Part shown: positions 17,799 through 27,314 of the stretch, piece after piece
Numbering within the stretch: position 1 is the stretch's first letter
How the letters are laid out: the number at the start of each line of letters is the position of its first letter
From: Aquabacterium sp.
GTDB taxonomy: Bacteria > Pseudomonadota > Gammaproteobacteria > Burkholderiales > Burkholderiaceae_C
Assembly: GCA_004322345.1 (NCBI GenBank)
Contig: SCTQ01000054.1
Coordinates: 1 to 35,658, forward strand
DNA length: 35,658 bases
Direction of reading: 5' to 3'
Program-made: the position numbers and the translations under genes
The notes under the pieces: generated by a model
Told to the model about the DNA's origin: nothing
The model's database searches: none
What the model saw: only the letters and a program-made list of their open reading frames with translations

Positions 17799-18569
17799 AT
17801 GAGTTTTCTCGTCATCGATATTGGAAACACGCGCCTGAAATGGGCGGTGTATGCGCAGGCCGATCCCCACGCCACCTTGCTGGGCAGCGGCGCGGCCATG
17901 CTGGAAGCCATAGACGACCTGGCCCGCGCGCACTGGCGCGGCATGCCGCGGCCCGAAGGCATGCTTGGTTGCGCGGTCGCGGGCGACGCGATCCGCCGCC
18001 GGGTGGAGGAGCAACTGGCCGAGGCCTGGCAGCTGCAGCCCTGTTGGGCCGGTTCAGGCTCCAGCGCGGCAGGTGTGCACAACGGCTATGAACACCCCAA
18101 CCGCCTGGGCGCGGACCGCTGGGCCGCCCTGCTGGGTGCGCGTGGCCGCATGGTGGATCGTGCGGATGGCGGGCCGGTGGCACCGGCGCTCGTCGTGATG
18201 GTGGGCACGGCCGTCACCGTCGATGCACTGGACCATGAGGGCAACTTCCTCGGCGGCCTGATCCTGCCCGGCTTCGGGCTGATGCTGCGTGCGCTGGAGA
18301 TCGGTACCGCCGGTCTCAAGGTGCCTACCGGCGACGTGCGGGATTTCCCGACCAATACCAGCGATGCATTGATGAGTGGCGGTGCCGACGCCATCGCGGG
18401 CGCGCTGGAGCGCATGCACCGGCGCCTGGAGCGCCGCTGCGGCATGGCACCCAAGCTCATCCTGTCGGGCGGCGCGGCGTCCAAGCTCGCGGCCAGCGTC
18501 GAACTGCCGCACGAGCAGATCGAGACGCTGATCTTCGAGGGGCTGCTGCGCCTGGCTGCTCAACGCTGA
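17799..18569 (+). CDS. coaX: Type III pantothenate kinase
   Basis: The 256-residue ASKHA-fold enzyme phosphorylates pantothenate in the first step of CoA synthesis. It carries the phosphate-binding motif DIGNTRLKW (7-15), the substrate region [22 protein letters not shown] and the C-terminal [11 protein letters not shown]. The start ATG 17799 follows another ATG at 17791 that is out of frame; a longer upstream frame is not family-like. In many relatives coaX follows birA, but no birA lies here. Confidence 0.95.
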   Translation: MSFLVIDIGNTRLKWAVYAQADPHATLLGSGAAMLEAIDDLARAHWRGMPRPEGMLGCAVAGDAIRRRVEEQLAEAWQLQPCWAGSGSSAAGVHNGYEHPNRLGADRWAALLGARGRMVDRADGGPVAPALVVMVGTAVTVDALDHEGNFLGGLILPGFGLMLRALEIGTAGLKVPTGDVRDFPTNTSDALMSGGADAIAGALERMHRRLERRCGMAPKLILSGGAASKLAASVELPHEQIETLIFEGLLRLAAQR

Positions 18570-18690
18570 CCGGCGAAATCGGCCCGGGCGCCAGGCCGCC
18601 TCAGCAGCACCGGTTCAACGCTCCCGCCGGCATCACCGGCTGGTGGGGGCGGCAGGGGCTGCCCCAAGCCGGCCCCGCCCCTCGAGGACC

Positions 18691-18710
18691 GGTCCGCGTA
18701 TTCGCGGACC
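18691..18710. terminator. Hairpin between convergent coaX and hslU
   Basis: GGTCCGCG (18691-18698) and CGCGGACC (18703-18710) form a perfect 8-bp stem with a four-base loop, eight bases from the hslU stop. It is likely the hslU terminator, although no T-run follows. The rest of the gap is GC-rich. Confidence 0.55.
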
Positions 18711-18717
18711 GAGGGAC

Positions 18718-20055
18718 TCACAGGATGTAGCGGGAGAGGTCCTCGTTGCGGGCAAGCTCGCCGAGCTTGCCGTCCACATAGGCGCGGTCGATCTGCACCT
18801 GCTGGCCCGAGCGGGCCGGCGCGTCGAAGGAGACCTCGTCGAGCAGGCGCTCCATCACCGTAGACAGGCGGCGTGCGCCGATGTTCTCGGTACGCTCGTT
18901 GACCTCCCAGGCGATCTCGGCGAGGCGGCGGATGCCGTCGGGGGTGAAGTCCAGCTGCACGCCCTCGGTCAGCAGCAGGGCCTGGTACTGGCGCGTCAGG
19001 CTGGCATGGGTCTGCACGAGGATGGCCTCGAAGTCGGCCACCGACAGCGCGGTGAGTTCGACGCGGATCGGGAAGCGGCCCTGCAGCTCGGGGATCAGGT
19101 CGCTGGGCTTGCTGAGATGGAAGGCGCCCGAGGCGATGAAGAGGATGTGGTCCGTCCTCACCATGCCGTACTTCGTGTTGACGGTCGTGCCCTCGACCAG
19201 TGGCAGCAGGTCGCGCTGCACGCCCTGGCGCGAGACCTCGCCGGACTGGCCTTCGGAGCGCGAGGTGACCTTGTCGATCTCGTCGATGAAGACGATGCCG
19301 TTCTGCTCGGCATTGCTCACTGCGCGGGCGCGGGTCTCGTCCTCGTTGACCAGCTTGGCGGCTTCCTCGTCGACCAGCAGCTTGCGCGCCTCGGCGATCC
19401 TCACCTTGCGCTGCTTCTTCTTGCCCGTGCCGATCTGCGCGAACATGCCGCGCAGCTGCTCGGCCATCTCCTCCATGCCGGGCGGGCTGACGATCTCCAT
19501 CTGGTTGCCGCGCGGCTCGGCCAGTTCCAGCTCGATCTCCTTGTCGTCCAGCTGCCCCTCTCGCAGGCGCTTGCGCATGACCTGGCGGGCGGTGTTGTCG
19601 GTCTGGTCGGCGGTGGAGGCGATGCCGAATTCGGCGCGCGGCGGCGGCACCAGCACGTTGAGCAGGCGATCCTCGGCGGCGTCCTCGGCCTTGCCGCGCA
19701 GCTCGCGCACCTGGCGCTCGCGCTCCTGCTTGACCGAGGACTCGATGAGATCGCGCACGATGGAGTCCACGTCCTTGCCGACGTAGCCGACCTCGGTGAA
19801 CTTGGTGGCCTCGACCTTGATGAAGGGCGCATCGGCCAGCCGCGCGAGGCGGCGCGCGATCTCGGTCTTGCCCACGCCGGTGGGGCCGATCATCAGGATG
19901 TTCTTGGGCGTGATCTCGTGGCGCAGGCTGTCGTCCACCTGCTGGCGGCGCCAGCGATTGCGCAGGGCGATGGCCACGGCGCGCTTGGCGTCCTTCTGGC
20001 CGACGATGTGGCGGTCGAGTTCGGCGACGATCTCTGCCGGGGTCAGTGAGCTCAT
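18718..20055 (-). CDS. hslU: ATP-dependent protease ATPase subunit HslU
   Basis: The 445-residue AAA+ unfoldase feeds substrates to the HslV protease in the cytoplasm. Walker A is GPTGVGKT (57-64) and Walker B is [11 protein letters not shown]. The [20 protein letters not shown] pore region is present. The large I-domain insertion spans ~110-235. The C-terminus DLSRYIL matches the tail that docks into HslV. The start ATG 20055 overlaps the hslV stop (ATGA), the usual coupling. Confidence 0.97.
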   Translation of the reverse strand: MSSLTPAEIVAELDRHIVGQKDAKRAVAIALRNRWRRQQVDDSLRHEITPKNILMIGPTGVGKTEIARRLARLADAPFIKVEATKFTEVGYVGKDVDSIVRDLIESSVKQERERQVRELRGKAEDAAEDRLLNVLVPPPRAEFGIASTADQTDNTARQVMRKRLREGQLDDKEIELELAEPRGNQMEIVSPPGMEEMAEQLRGMFAQIGTGKKKQRKVRIAEARKLLVDEEAAKLVNEDETRARAVSNAEQNGIVFIDEIDKVTSRSEGQSGEVSRQGVQRDLLPLVEGTTVNTKYGMVRTDHILFIASGAFHLSKPSDLIPELQGRFPIRVELTALSVADFEAILVQTHASLTRQYQALLLTEGVQLDFTPDGIRRLAEIAWEVNERTENIGARRLSTVMERLLDEVSFDAPARSGQQVQIDRAYVDGKLGELARNEDLSRYIL

Positions 20056-20615
20056 GACGATTGGATTTCCAGGGTCTCGATCGTGTGATGCTGGTTCGTG
20101 TAGATGCACAGCTCACCCGCGATCTCGAGCGATTTCTTGACGATCTGGTCGGCGTTGAGCTGGGTCTCGGCCAGCAATGCGCGCGCGGCCGCCTGCGCAT
20201 AGGCGCCGCCGGAGCCGATGGCGACGATGCCGTACTCGGGCTCGAGCACGTCGCCGTTGCCGGTGATGATCAGCGAGCTCTCGGCATTGGCGACGGCCAG
20301 CATCGCCTCCAGCCGGCGCAGCACGCGGTCGGTGCGCCAGTCGCGCGTGAGCTCGACAGCGGCGCGCGCCAGGTGGCCCTGGTGCTTCTCCAGCTTGGAC
20401 TCGAAGCGCTCGAAGAGGGTGAAGGCATCGGCCGTGGCGCCGGCGAACCCGGCGAGCACCTGATCGCGATAGAGCTTGCGCACCTTGCGCGCGCTGGCCT
20501 TGACGACGATGGTGCCCAGGGTCACCTGGCCGTCGCCGCCCAGCGCAACCAGGCCGGGACGGCGCACGCTGACGATGGTGGTGCCGTGGAAGACGGGGTG
20601 TTCGGAGGAGGACAT
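20052..20615 (-). CDS. hslV: ATP-dependent protease peptidase subunit HslV
   Basis: The 187-residue proteasome-like threonine protease forms double hexamers capped by HslU. The catalytic Thr is Thr12 in [11 protein letters not shown], so an 11-residue propeptide ([11 protein letters not shown]) must be removed to expose it. Family stretches are [24 protein letters not shown], and a C-terminal [16 protein letters not shown] run lies just before ATG 20615, inside the sequence TCCTCCTCC of the opposite strand. The E. coli enzyme loses only its Met; longer propeptides are usual in betaproteobacteria. Confidence 0.97.
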   Translation of the reverse strand: MSSSEHPVFHGTTIVSVRRPGLVALGGDGQVTLGTIVVKASARKVRKLYRDQVLAGFAGATADAFTLFERFESKLEKHQGHLARAAVELTRDWRTDRVLRRLEAMLAVANAESSLIITGNGDVLEPEYGIVAIGSGGAYAQAAARALLAETQLNADQIVKKSLEIAGELCIYTNQHHTIETLEIQSS

Positions 20616-20691
20616 GCGCAGATGGTAAGCGCGATGCGCCGCCGATCAGGCCGCAAGGTCAGGCCCCTGTCGAGGGGTGGGCGGGGTCTCG

Positions 20692-22383
20692 TCAGACCTG
20701 GCGAATCCGCACTCGCGCGTGCTCGTTGATGCCCATCGCGCCGAAGAACAGCGCCACCAGCCGGTTGGCATCCTCGAAATGGATCGTGCGGTTCTCGCCG
20801 CGGCGCGAGAGCACCCAGTTCAGCAGGTCGCCGGCCGCGATGAAGTCCACGCGGATGAGGCGCGAGCACGACAGGCTGACGATGACCGCCGCACCCAGCT
20901 CCGCTTCCAGCGCACTGAGCGTGCCGCTGACGTCGCCCACCATCTGGCCGCTGAGTTCCAGCGAGGCCACCTGCAGCACGCTGGGCTCGTCCTCCAGCCG
21001 GGATTCGACGAAGCTGGTGGCGACCTCGCTGATCTTGGACAGCGGCGCGCGGGTGGTGATGCCCGTCTCGGTCTCGTGCACTTCGATCTTGCAGGAGGCG
21101 GATTCCCAGGACGGCGGCGAGACCTCGTAGGTGACGCAATAGTCGATGGCAACCTCGTCGAACTGGTCGCTGCGGTTGACCATGCGCAGCACTTCGAGGC
21201 GCAGCAGCCAGAAGGCCGGGTCCATGTCGCGTGCGCCCACCGGGGCGGTCTCGACGATGAGGTCCAGCAGGTGCTGGGCGCCCAGCCAGCGCATCGAATG
21301 CGGCTCGCGCGACCAGGCGCGCAGCAGCTGGGCCAGGTCGTGGGCGCCGTGCGGGTCGATCGCCGCCAGTGGGGTCCAGTCCAGCACCCAGGGGTAGGGC
21401 ATCTGGATCAACTGGGAGCGCAGCGCGGCGACGGTCTCGGCTTCCAGGATCTCGGGGGCCACCCAGCCCACGGCATCGGATGGGGCGCTGGCGTGGCTGG
21501 CGCCGCTCTTCTTCTGTGCGGCGGCGGTGGCCTCGGCCACCTGCTGCGGCAGCGAGAACCATTGCGGCGCGGACTGGCCGAAGAGCTGCGCGTACTCGAC
21601 TGCCAGGGTTTCGAATTTCTGGTGCTGGTCGGTGGCGCGGTAGAGGTCGAACAGGACCAGCCAGGTCTCGCTGTGGTCGGCCCGGCGCCCGCCGGGGGCG
21701 ACCAGCGCGGCCAGCGAACGTTCGCACTGGTCGAAGTCGGCGTTGGCGAAGGCGATGACGGCCTCGTCCAGTTCGGGATCGTGGACGACTTCGCTGACAT
21801 CGATGTCGCCGATGCCGGTGATGGCGCCGACCACCGGGGCCTTGTTCAGGCCGGTGCCGACGACCACGGCAGCCGTCGAGTGGCCTGCCGATCGCGCGGC
21901 GGCCACGACTTCGGCGGAGATGGTGTCCGCGTCCAGCGACGGCACGCCGCCGGGCAGCGTGGCTGGCTGGGTCGGGGCGTTGAAGAAGGCGGAGTTGTGT
22001 TCCTGCTGGGCAGCGTGGCGGCGAAGGGACTCGCCCACCATCTGCTGCTCGATCGCGTCGATCTTGGCCTTGACCTCGGCGTCGGATCGGCCGACGCCGT
22101 CCGGGGCGCGCGGCTCGGAATCCAGGTTGGACATCCCGATGCCGTTGTCCACGGAGCCGGCCAGGCCCTCGCGGCGGATCTTGCGCAGCATGTCGAACTC
22201 GCGCTTGCGCACGAAGTCGTTGCGCCGCTTGCGCTCGATCATGGCCTTGATCTCGGACTTGGCGAACTCGCTCTCGCGGTTCTCCTCGCCGTTGGTGTTC
22301 AGGTCGGCCCAATCCGTCGTGGGGTTCGCCACGAAGCGCGCGACCTTGCGCAGGAATCCCGGGTTGTCCTTGTCGTCAGCCAT
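20692..22383 (-). CDS. STAS-domain protein of unknown role
   Basis: The 563-residue soluble protein starts MADDKDNPGFLRKVARFVAN. The first ~120 residues are charged (NRESEFAKSEIKAMIERKRR) and helical, the middle is an Ala-rich linker plus helical repeats with several Trp/Leu pairs, and residues ~465-560 look like a STAS domain: 'LQVASLELSGQMVGDVSGTL', then 'VSLSCSRLIRVDFIAAGDLL' where Ser/Asp occur near the STAS regulatory site. It resembles a lineage-specific betaproteobacterial family between dksA and hslVU. The function is unknown; a partner-switching or lipid-transport link would be a guess. ATG 22383 is used; an upstream in-frame ATG at 22419 would add 12 residues. Confidence 0.75.
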   Translation of the reverse strand: MADDKDNPGFLRKVARFVANPTTDWADLNTNGEENRESEFAKSEIKAMIERKRRNDFVRKREFDMLRKIRREGLAGSVDNGIGMSNLDSEPRAPDGVGRSDAEVKAKIDAIEQQMVGESLRRHAAQQEHNSAFFNAPTQPATLPGGVPSLDADTISAEVVAAARSAGHSTAAVVVGTGLNKAPVVGAITGIGDIDVSEVVHDPELDEAVIAFANADFDQCERSLAALVAPGGRRADHSETWLVLFDLYRATDQHQKFETLAVEYAQLFGQSAPQWFSLPQQVAEATAAAQKKSGASHASAPSDAVGWVAPEILEAETVAALRSQLIQMPYPWVLDWTPLAAIDPHGAHDLAQLLRAWSREPHSMRWLGAQHLLDLIVETAPVGARDMDPAFWLLRLEVLRMVNRSDQFDEVAIDYCVTYEVSPPSWESASCKIEVHETETGITTRAPLSKISEVATSFVESRLEDEPSVLQVASLELSGQMVGDVSGTLSALEAELGAAVIVSLSCSRLIRVDFIAAGDLLNWVLSRRGENRTIHFEDANRLVALFFGAMGINEHARVRIRQV

Positions 22384-22515
22384 CTCGGGAGCATTCTGCG
22401 ACACGCGCCGCGTTCGCACCGCACCCCAGGCCCGGGGTTTGTGCGTTCATTGCGGCGCGCGGGATTGGATTCATCGGAACCTGTGGCTCAGGGACAACCC
22501 CCAAGGCCGTCGGGA

Positions 22516-23286
22516 TCAGTCCCCGAACAGCTTCTGCTTGAGTTCGCGGCGCTGCTGGGCCTCGATGGTCAGGGTGGCGGTGGGGCGGGCGATCAGCCGG
22601 CCCAGGCCGATGGGCTCACCGGTCTCGTCGCAGTAGCCGTATTCGCCGGCCTCGATGCGCGAAAGCGCCTGGGAGATCTTCTTCAGCAGCTTGCGCTCGC
22701 GGTCGCGGGTGCGCAGCTCCAGGGCGTGCTCTTCCTCGATGGTCGCGCGGTCGGCCGGGTCGGGGACGATGGAGGTGTCCTCGCGCAGGTGTTCCGTCGT
22801 CTCGTCGGCGTTGGACAGCAGGTCGTTCTTGAGTTCCTCCAGCCTGGCGCGGAAGAAATCCAGCTGCTTGTCATTCATGTACTCGCCGTCGGGCATGGCC
22901 AGCAGTTCGGGCTCGGACAACTCCCGACCGGACTTGGACTTCCAGGCATTGGCGAGTTTCGGATCCGCCTTGGCGGTGCTTACTGCAGAGGGCATAGGTG
23001 AATGGATCTTTTCTGGGCCCCGGGGGGCCGGTTTGGTCGAAGCGGCGGCTGCCGGTGCAGCGGCTGCTTCGACGACAGCCACTGCTTCTCCCGCGGGAGC
23101 GGCGGACTTGGCCGGCTTGGCGGTCGTCTTGGCAGTGGCGGCGGTCTTGGGCTTTTCCGTGGCGGCGGGCGTCTTGGCCGCCGCCTTGGCGGCAGGCGAC
23201 GCCTTGGCCGCCGCTGTCTTGGCGGCGGGCTTGGCTGCTGTCTTGGCGGCAGCTTTGGTAGCGCTTTGGGCCGAGGTCTTGCTCAC
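22516..23286 (-). CDS. dksA: DksA transcription factor with long Ala/Lys/Pro tail and degenerate zinc finger
   Basis: The 256-residue protein binds the RNA polymerase secondary channel and, with ppGpp, adjusts rRNA and amino acid promoters. Residues ~100-256 are the DksA core: 'MNDKQLDFFRARLEELKNDL', the coiled-coil tip DPADRA (D176, D179, A181), and the finger region. The finger has a single Cys219; the other three positions are Thr222, Thr240 and Ala243, so zinc is probably not bound. Residues 1-100 are an Ala/Lys/Pro/Thr-rich, histone-H1-like tail absent from E. coli DksA (151 residues). GTG 23286 with GAGGAG six bases upstream (23293-23298) makes the long start convincing. Confidence 0.95.
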   Translation of the reverse strand: MSKTSAQSATKAAAKTAAKPAAKTAAAKASPAAKAAAKTPAATEKPKTAATAKTTAKPAKSAAPAGEAVAVVEAAAAPAAAASTKPAPRGPEKIHSPMPSAVSTAKADPKLANAWKSKSGRELSEPELLAMPDGEYMNDKQLDFFRARLEELKNDLLSNADETTEHLREDTSIVPDPADRATIEEEHALELRTRDRERKLLKKISQALSRIEAGEYGYCDETGEPIGLGRLIARPTATLTIEAQQRRELKQKLFGD

Positions 23287-23364
23287 AGGGTTCTCCTCGT
23301 GGCGGAAACCGCCCCTCCTACAGGATGCGACCGTGGTGCCTGATTTCAGGCGCGGCGGATTGTA
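23287..23364 (-). promoter_or_regulatory. dksA: Promoter -10 box and hairpin leader of dksA
   Basis: On the minus strand TACAAT (23364-23359) is a good -10 box; no clear -35 box is seen. The ~65-nt leader has two small hairpins: GCCTG/CAGGC (23338-23351), right at the expected transcript start, and GGCGG/CCGCC (23311-23323), which lies just upstream of the ribosome site. A GGAGGGG run between them could act as a decoy ribosome site. Confidence 0.5.
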
Positions 23365-23430
23365 GCCACGGGCTCGCGCCTTCCACCGGGCGGAAAAACG
23401 CCATGCTCGCCGGCCAGTCGGCCGCTTGGA

Positions 23431-24474
23431 TCAGGCCAGGCATTGCTCCAGTCCCTGGCGGAAGACGTCCTGGGGCAGGTCGATGCCGATGAACACCATC
23501 TTGCTGACCTTGGCCTCGCCCGGCGCCCACTTGGGGCCGGTGTCGCTGCCCATCAGCTGGTGCACGCCCTGGAACACGACCTTGCGGTCCATGCCCTTGA
23601 CGTTCAGCACGCCCTTGTAGCGCAGCATGCGCGGCCCGTAGATCTGCACCATCGCGCCGAGGAAGTCTTCCAGCTTGGCGGCGTTGAAGGCCTTGTTGCT
23701 GCGGAAGACGAAGGACTTCACGTCGTCCTCGTGGGCGTGGTGGTGGGGGTGGTCGCAATGCTCGCCGTGCGCATGGTCGTGGTCGTGGCCATGGTGGTGG
23801 TGATGGTCGTGGTCCGCGGCCTTGAGGAACTCGGGGTCGATGTCCAGCTTGGCGTTCAGGTTGAAGCCGTGCAGGTCGAACACATCCTTGATCGGCACCT
23901 CGCCGAAGTGCACGCGCTGCTGGGGCGCGCGCGGGTTCATGTGCTTGATGCGATGGGACAGCTCGTCGGTGGCCTGTGCGTCGGCGAGGTCGGCCTTGCT
24001 GATGAAGATGCGGTCGGCGAAGCCCACCTGGCGGCGCGCCTCCAGGCGGTCGTTGAGCTGCTGGTCGCCGTGCTTGGCGTCCACCAGCGTCAGGATGGAA
24101 TCCAGCAGGAAGTTCTCGGCGATCTCGTCGTCCATGAAGAAGGTCTGGGCCACGGGGCCGGGGTCGGCCAGGCCGGTGGTCTCGATCACCACCCGGTCGA
24201 AGTCGAGTTCGCCCTTGCGCTTTTTCTCCGCCAGGTCGGACAACGTGGTCCGCAGGTCCTCGCGGATGGTGCAGCAGACGCAGCCGTTGTTCATCTGGAT
24301 GATCTGCTCCTTCGATTCAGCCACCAGGATGTCGTTGTCGATGTTCTCTTCGCCGAATTCGTTCTCGATGACGGCGATCTTCTGGCCGTGGGATTCGGTC
24401 AGCACGCGCTTGAGCAGGGTGGTCTTGCCGCTGCCGAGGAAGCCCGTGAGGATGGTGGTGGGAATCAGAGCCAT
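23431..24474 (-). CDS. COG0523 (CobW/YciC-type) metal GTPase
   Basis: The 347-residue G3E GTPase belongs to a family of metallochaperones, usually for zinc. Walker A is GFLGSGKTT (11-19), the metal site CxCC is C65-V-C67-C68 in NNGCVCCTI, the nucleotide motif SKAD is near 159-162, and the CobW C-terminal domain ends in FRQGLEQCL. A loop at residues 222-248 contains 16 His plus a Cys, a likely metal store or sensor. It is the first gene of a minus-strand run leading to dksA. Zinc is the likely metal, but cobalt or nickel cannot be excluded. No Zur box was recognised upstream. Confidence 0.93.
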   Translation of the reverse strand: MALIPTTILTGFLGSGKTTLLKRVLTESHGQKIAVIENEFGEENIDNDILVAESKEQIIQMNNGCVCCTIREDLRTTLSDLAEKKRKGELDFDRVVIETTGLADPGPVAQTFFMDDEIAENFLLDSILTLVDAKHGDQQLNDRLEARRQVGFADRIFISKADLADAQATDELSHRIKHMNPRAPQQRVHFGEVPIKDVFDLHGFNLNAKLDIDPEFLKAADHDHHHHHGHDHDHAHGEHCDHPHHHAHEDDVKSFVFRSNKAFNAAKLEDFLGAMVQIYGPRMLRYKGVLNVKGMDRKVVFQGVHQLMGSDTGPKWAPGEAKVSKMVFIGIDLPQDVFRQGLEQCLA

Positions 24475-24683
24475 GGGAAGTCAGGGGTTCGATGGGGTGG
24501 CCGCGCAGGATTGCACGAAAGCCGTCCTGCAATTGAGCGGCAAAGGTAAAGGCAGTTCGCCGGTTTTCAAGCGGCAAACCCGGAATCGGGCGGGCACGCC
24601 GCATGCAAGGCTCATGCTAGCGCCCTTCGGAGCGTCACGAGCATCAGGTATTCTTCAGCCCTCCCGACTTCCGACACTCCCTC

Positions 24684-25601
24684 GTGTCCGACCCCCACCC
24701 TAGTAGTCGGCCGCCTCGTGGCGGCGACCACCGTTCCCCCGCGGCCCGTGCCCCGCACGCGGATCGCCGCACCTTGTTCGAGCGCGTCGTCGAGTTCCTC
24801 TCGCCCGGCCTCGACTCCAAGGACGAGCTCATCGAATCCCTGGCCCAGGCCGAGCAGCGCGAGCTGATCGAGCCGCAGTCGCGCGTCATGCTCGAGGGCG
24901 TGCTGCGCATGGCCGACATGACGGCCGGCGACGTGATGGTCGCCGCCAAGCGCATGGATTTGCTGGATATCGACGCCCCCTACGACGAGCTGCTGGGCCT
25001 GGTGATCGACACCGGCCACTCGCGCTTCCCGGTATACGAGGGCAGCCGCGAGAACATCATCGGCATCCTGCTGGCCAAGGACCTGCTGAAATTGCAGCGC
25101 GCCCCCGAGCTGAACCTGCGCACCCTGCTGCGCACGCCGGTGCTGGTGCCCGAATCCAAGCGCCTGAACGAGCTGCTGGGCGATTTCCGCTCCAACCGCA
25201 ACCACCTGGCCATCGTGATCGACGAGTTCGGCAAGACTGCCGGCCTCATCACCATCGAGGACGTGCTGGAGGAGATCGTCGGCGAGATCGAGGACGAGTT
25301 CGACGACAAGGATGGCGAGTCCGGCATCTTCACGCTGGCCGACGGCAGCCAGCGCGTGGCCGGCGACACGGCGATCGAGGCGGTCAACACGGCCTTCGGC
25401 GTGCACCTGCCGATCGACGACTTCGACACCATCGGCGGTCTCGTCGCCCACGAGCTGGGCCACGTGCCGCGCCGCGGCGAGGAACTGGAGTTCGGCGGCC
25501 TGTGCTTCCAGGCGCTGCTCTCGCGCGGCGGGTCCGTGCGCTGGTTCAAGGTGACGCCGTCGCTGCGCGAGACGCAGCACGACGTGCCGGATCGCGGCTG
25601 A
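24684..25601 (+). CDS. corC: CorC/HlyC-type CBS-pair protein
   Basis: The 305-residue soluble protein has an N-terminal region ending ESLAQAEQRELIEPQSRVML, two CBS motifs (VMVAAKRMDLLDIDAP... and TPVLVPESKRLNELLGDF...), and the CorC_HlyC domain (EDEFDDKDGESGIFTLADGS to the end). It lacks the DUF21 membrane domain. CorC-type proteins are linked to Mg2+/Co2+ efflux; YbeX-like members are linked to ribosome maturation. The pairing with lnt matches the E. coli ybeX-lnt order. The start is GTG 24684 and there is no strong ribosome site. Confidence 0.92.
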   Translation: MSDPHPSSRPPRGGDHRSPAARAPHADRRTLFERVVEFLSPGLDSKDELIESLAQAEQRELIEPQSRVMLEGVLRMADMTAGDVMVAAKRMDLLDIDAPYDELLGLVIDTGHSRFPVYEGSRENIIGILLAKDLLKLQRAPELNLRTLLRTPVLVPESKRLNELLGDFRSNRNHLAIVIDEFGKTAGLITIEDVLEEIVGEIEDEFDDKDGESGIFTLADGSQRVAGDTAIEAVNTAFGVHLPIDDFDTIGGLVAHELGHVPRRGEELEFGGLCFQALLSRGGSVRWFKVTPSLRETQHDVPDRG

Positions 25602-25609
25602 GCGGCGGC

Positions 25610-27205
25610 TTGAGCGCGCCGCTGTTCGCCGGGGCCGCCCGGCCCCCTGCCACACGCCTGCCGCTGGCCGCGGACCTGGTGCTGGTCGTTGCGGCCGGCG
25701 TCCTCCAGGTCGCGGCCTATTCCCCCCTCCTGCTCGGTGTCGGGAGTCTGTGGTGGCTGCCGATGCTGGCGGCCGGCTGGCTGTGCTGGCGGGTCGCCGT
25801 GGCGCCTGGCCGGGGGCGTGCGTTCCTGCTGGGCTGGTTCTACGGCACGGCCTGGCTGGTGGCCGGCACCGGCTGGCTCTACATCAGCATGCATCGCTAT
25901 GGCGGCTTGCCGTCGTGGCTGGCCGGGCTGGCGGTGCTGGCGTTGTCGGCCTTCCTGTCGCTCTACCTGGCGGTGGCGATGAACCTGTACGCGCGCTGGC
26001 GCAGCGGCCGGGCGCTGGCGGACGGCCTGCTCTTCGGCGCACTGTGGCTGGCGGCCGAACTGGCGCGGGGCATCCTCTTCACCGGTTTCCCCTGGGCGGG
26101 CAGCGGCTATGCCCAGGTGGACGGGCCGCTGGCCGTGCTGGCACCGTGGCTGGGCGTCTATGGCATCGGGGCGCTGTCGGCCGCGCTGGCCGCGGCGATC
26201 GTCGCGGCCCCGTCGCTGCGCACGCGTGGCGTGGCAGCCGGCGTGCTGGCACTGGCGGTCGCGGCCGGCTCGCTGCTGGCCCCGGCGGGACACACCCAGG
26301 CCGCCGGCCGCCTGCGCGTCAGCCTGCTGCAGGGCAACGTGCCGCAGGAGCAGAAGTTTTCCCCCGAGCACCTGCCCGAGACCCTGATCTGGTACGGCCG
26401 TGCCATCGTCGGCGCGCAGGGCGACCTGGTGCTGGCGCCCGAGACGGCCATACCGCTGCTGCCCTCGCAGATGCCCGGGGACTACTGGGAGGCCATCGCC
26501 GCCGCCTTCGCCAAGGGCGATCGCTCGGCCCTGATCGGCGTGCCGCTGGGCGACGAGCGCCACGGCTACTCCAACTCCGTGGCCGGCCTGTCGCCGCGGA
26601 CCACCGGCCTGAAGAACGGCATCTACCAGTACGACAAGCACCACCTGGTGCCCTTCGGCGAGTTCATCCCGCTGGGCTTCCGCTGGTTCGTCGACCTGAT
26701 GCGCATCCCGCTGGGCGACTTCAACCGCGGCAGCCTGGTGCAGCCGCCCTTCGAGGTGCGCACGGCAGCCGGTGGCACGCAATGGGTGGCCCCCAACATC
26801 TGCTACGAGGATCTGTTCGGCGAGGAACTCGCCGCGCGCCTGGTCCGTGGCGCCCACCAGGCGACGGTCTTTGCCAACGTCAGCAACATCGCGTGGTTCG
26901 GCGACGAGCTGGCCATCGCCCAGCACCTGCAGATCTCGCGCATGCGTACGCTGGAGCTGCAGCGGCCGATGATCCGCGCCACCAACACCGGCGCCACGGT
27001 GGTGATCGACCACACCGGGCGGGTCACCCAGGCGCTGGAGCCGCACACCCGCGGTGCCCTGGTGGCCGAGGTGGAGGGCCGCAGCGGCCTGACGCCCTAC
27101 GCGCGCTGGGCGGGCGCCTTCGGGCTGTGGCCCTTGATCGGACTCAGCGCCGCCGTCCTGGCCTGGCGCGGGCTGGCCGCCCGCCGGGCCCGGCAGGGGC
27201 GGTAG
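25610..27205 (+). CDS. lnt: Apolipoprotein N-acyltransferase
   Basis: The 531-residue inner-membrane enzyme adds the third acyl chain to lipoproteins. About six hydrophobic segments occupy residues ~15-230; the periplasmic nitrilase-like domain follows with the triad Glu278 (LAPETAIP), Lys343 ([12 protein letters not shown]) and Cys398 (NICYEDLF), and a last membrane segment is at ~500-520. The start is probably TTG 25610, nine bases after the corC stop; the same frame continues inside corC but without family-like residues. The frame has no ATG near this point. It would mature the lipoproteins encoded at the right end of the window. Confidence 0.93.
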   Translation: MSAPLFAGAARPPATRLPLAADLVLVVAAGVLQVAAYSPLLLGVGSLWWLPMLAAGWLCWRVAVAPGRGRAFLLGWFYGTAWLVAGTGWLYISMHRYGGLPSWLAGLAVLALSAFLSLYLAVAMNLYARWRSGRALADGLLFGALWLAAELARGILFTGFPWAGSGYAQVDGPLAVLAPWLGVYGIGALSAALAAAIVAAPSLRTRGVAAGVLALAVAAGSLLAPAGHTQAAGRLRVSLLQGNVPQEQKFSPEHLPETLIWYGRAIVGAQGDLVLAPETAIPLLPSQMPGDYWEAIAAAFAKGDRSALIGVPLGDERHGYSNSVAGLSPRTTGLKNGIYQYDKHHLVPFGEFIPLGFRWFVDLMRIPLGDFNRGSLVQPPFEVRTAAGGTQWVAPNICYEDLFGEELAARLVRGAHQATVFANVSNIAWFGDELAIAQHLQISRMRTLELQRPMIRATNTGATVVIDHTGRVTQALEPHTRGALVAEVEGRSGLTPYARWAGAFGLWPLIGLSAAVLAWRGLAARRARQGR

Positions 27206-27216
27206 AGGCCGGCCCG

Positions 27217-27222
27217 TAGAAT
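27217..27222 (+). promoter_or_regulatory. glyQ: Candidate -10 box upstream of glyQ
   Basis: TAGAAT lies 92 bases before the glyQ start in the 109-base gap after lnt. No clear -35 box is seen at 17 bases, so the call is tentative. Confidence 0.35.
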
Positions 27223-27314
27223 CGGCGACCCTGCGGCGCGGCCATCGGCCCGCCGCTTCCCCCCGAATCGACATCGCACCCTGCGCAGGCGGCCGCTCGC
27301 CTGCCGTCCTCACC

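Noticed and set aside
18560-20200. 546-residue minus-strand frame overlapping hslU
   Set aside because: Arg/Pro-rich frame shadow of hslU; the hslU frame has all motifs.
23736-23812. Short repeats resembling a CRISPR or tandem array in the CobW gene
   Set aside because: They are repeated CAC/CAT codons of the His-rich loop in an intact frame.
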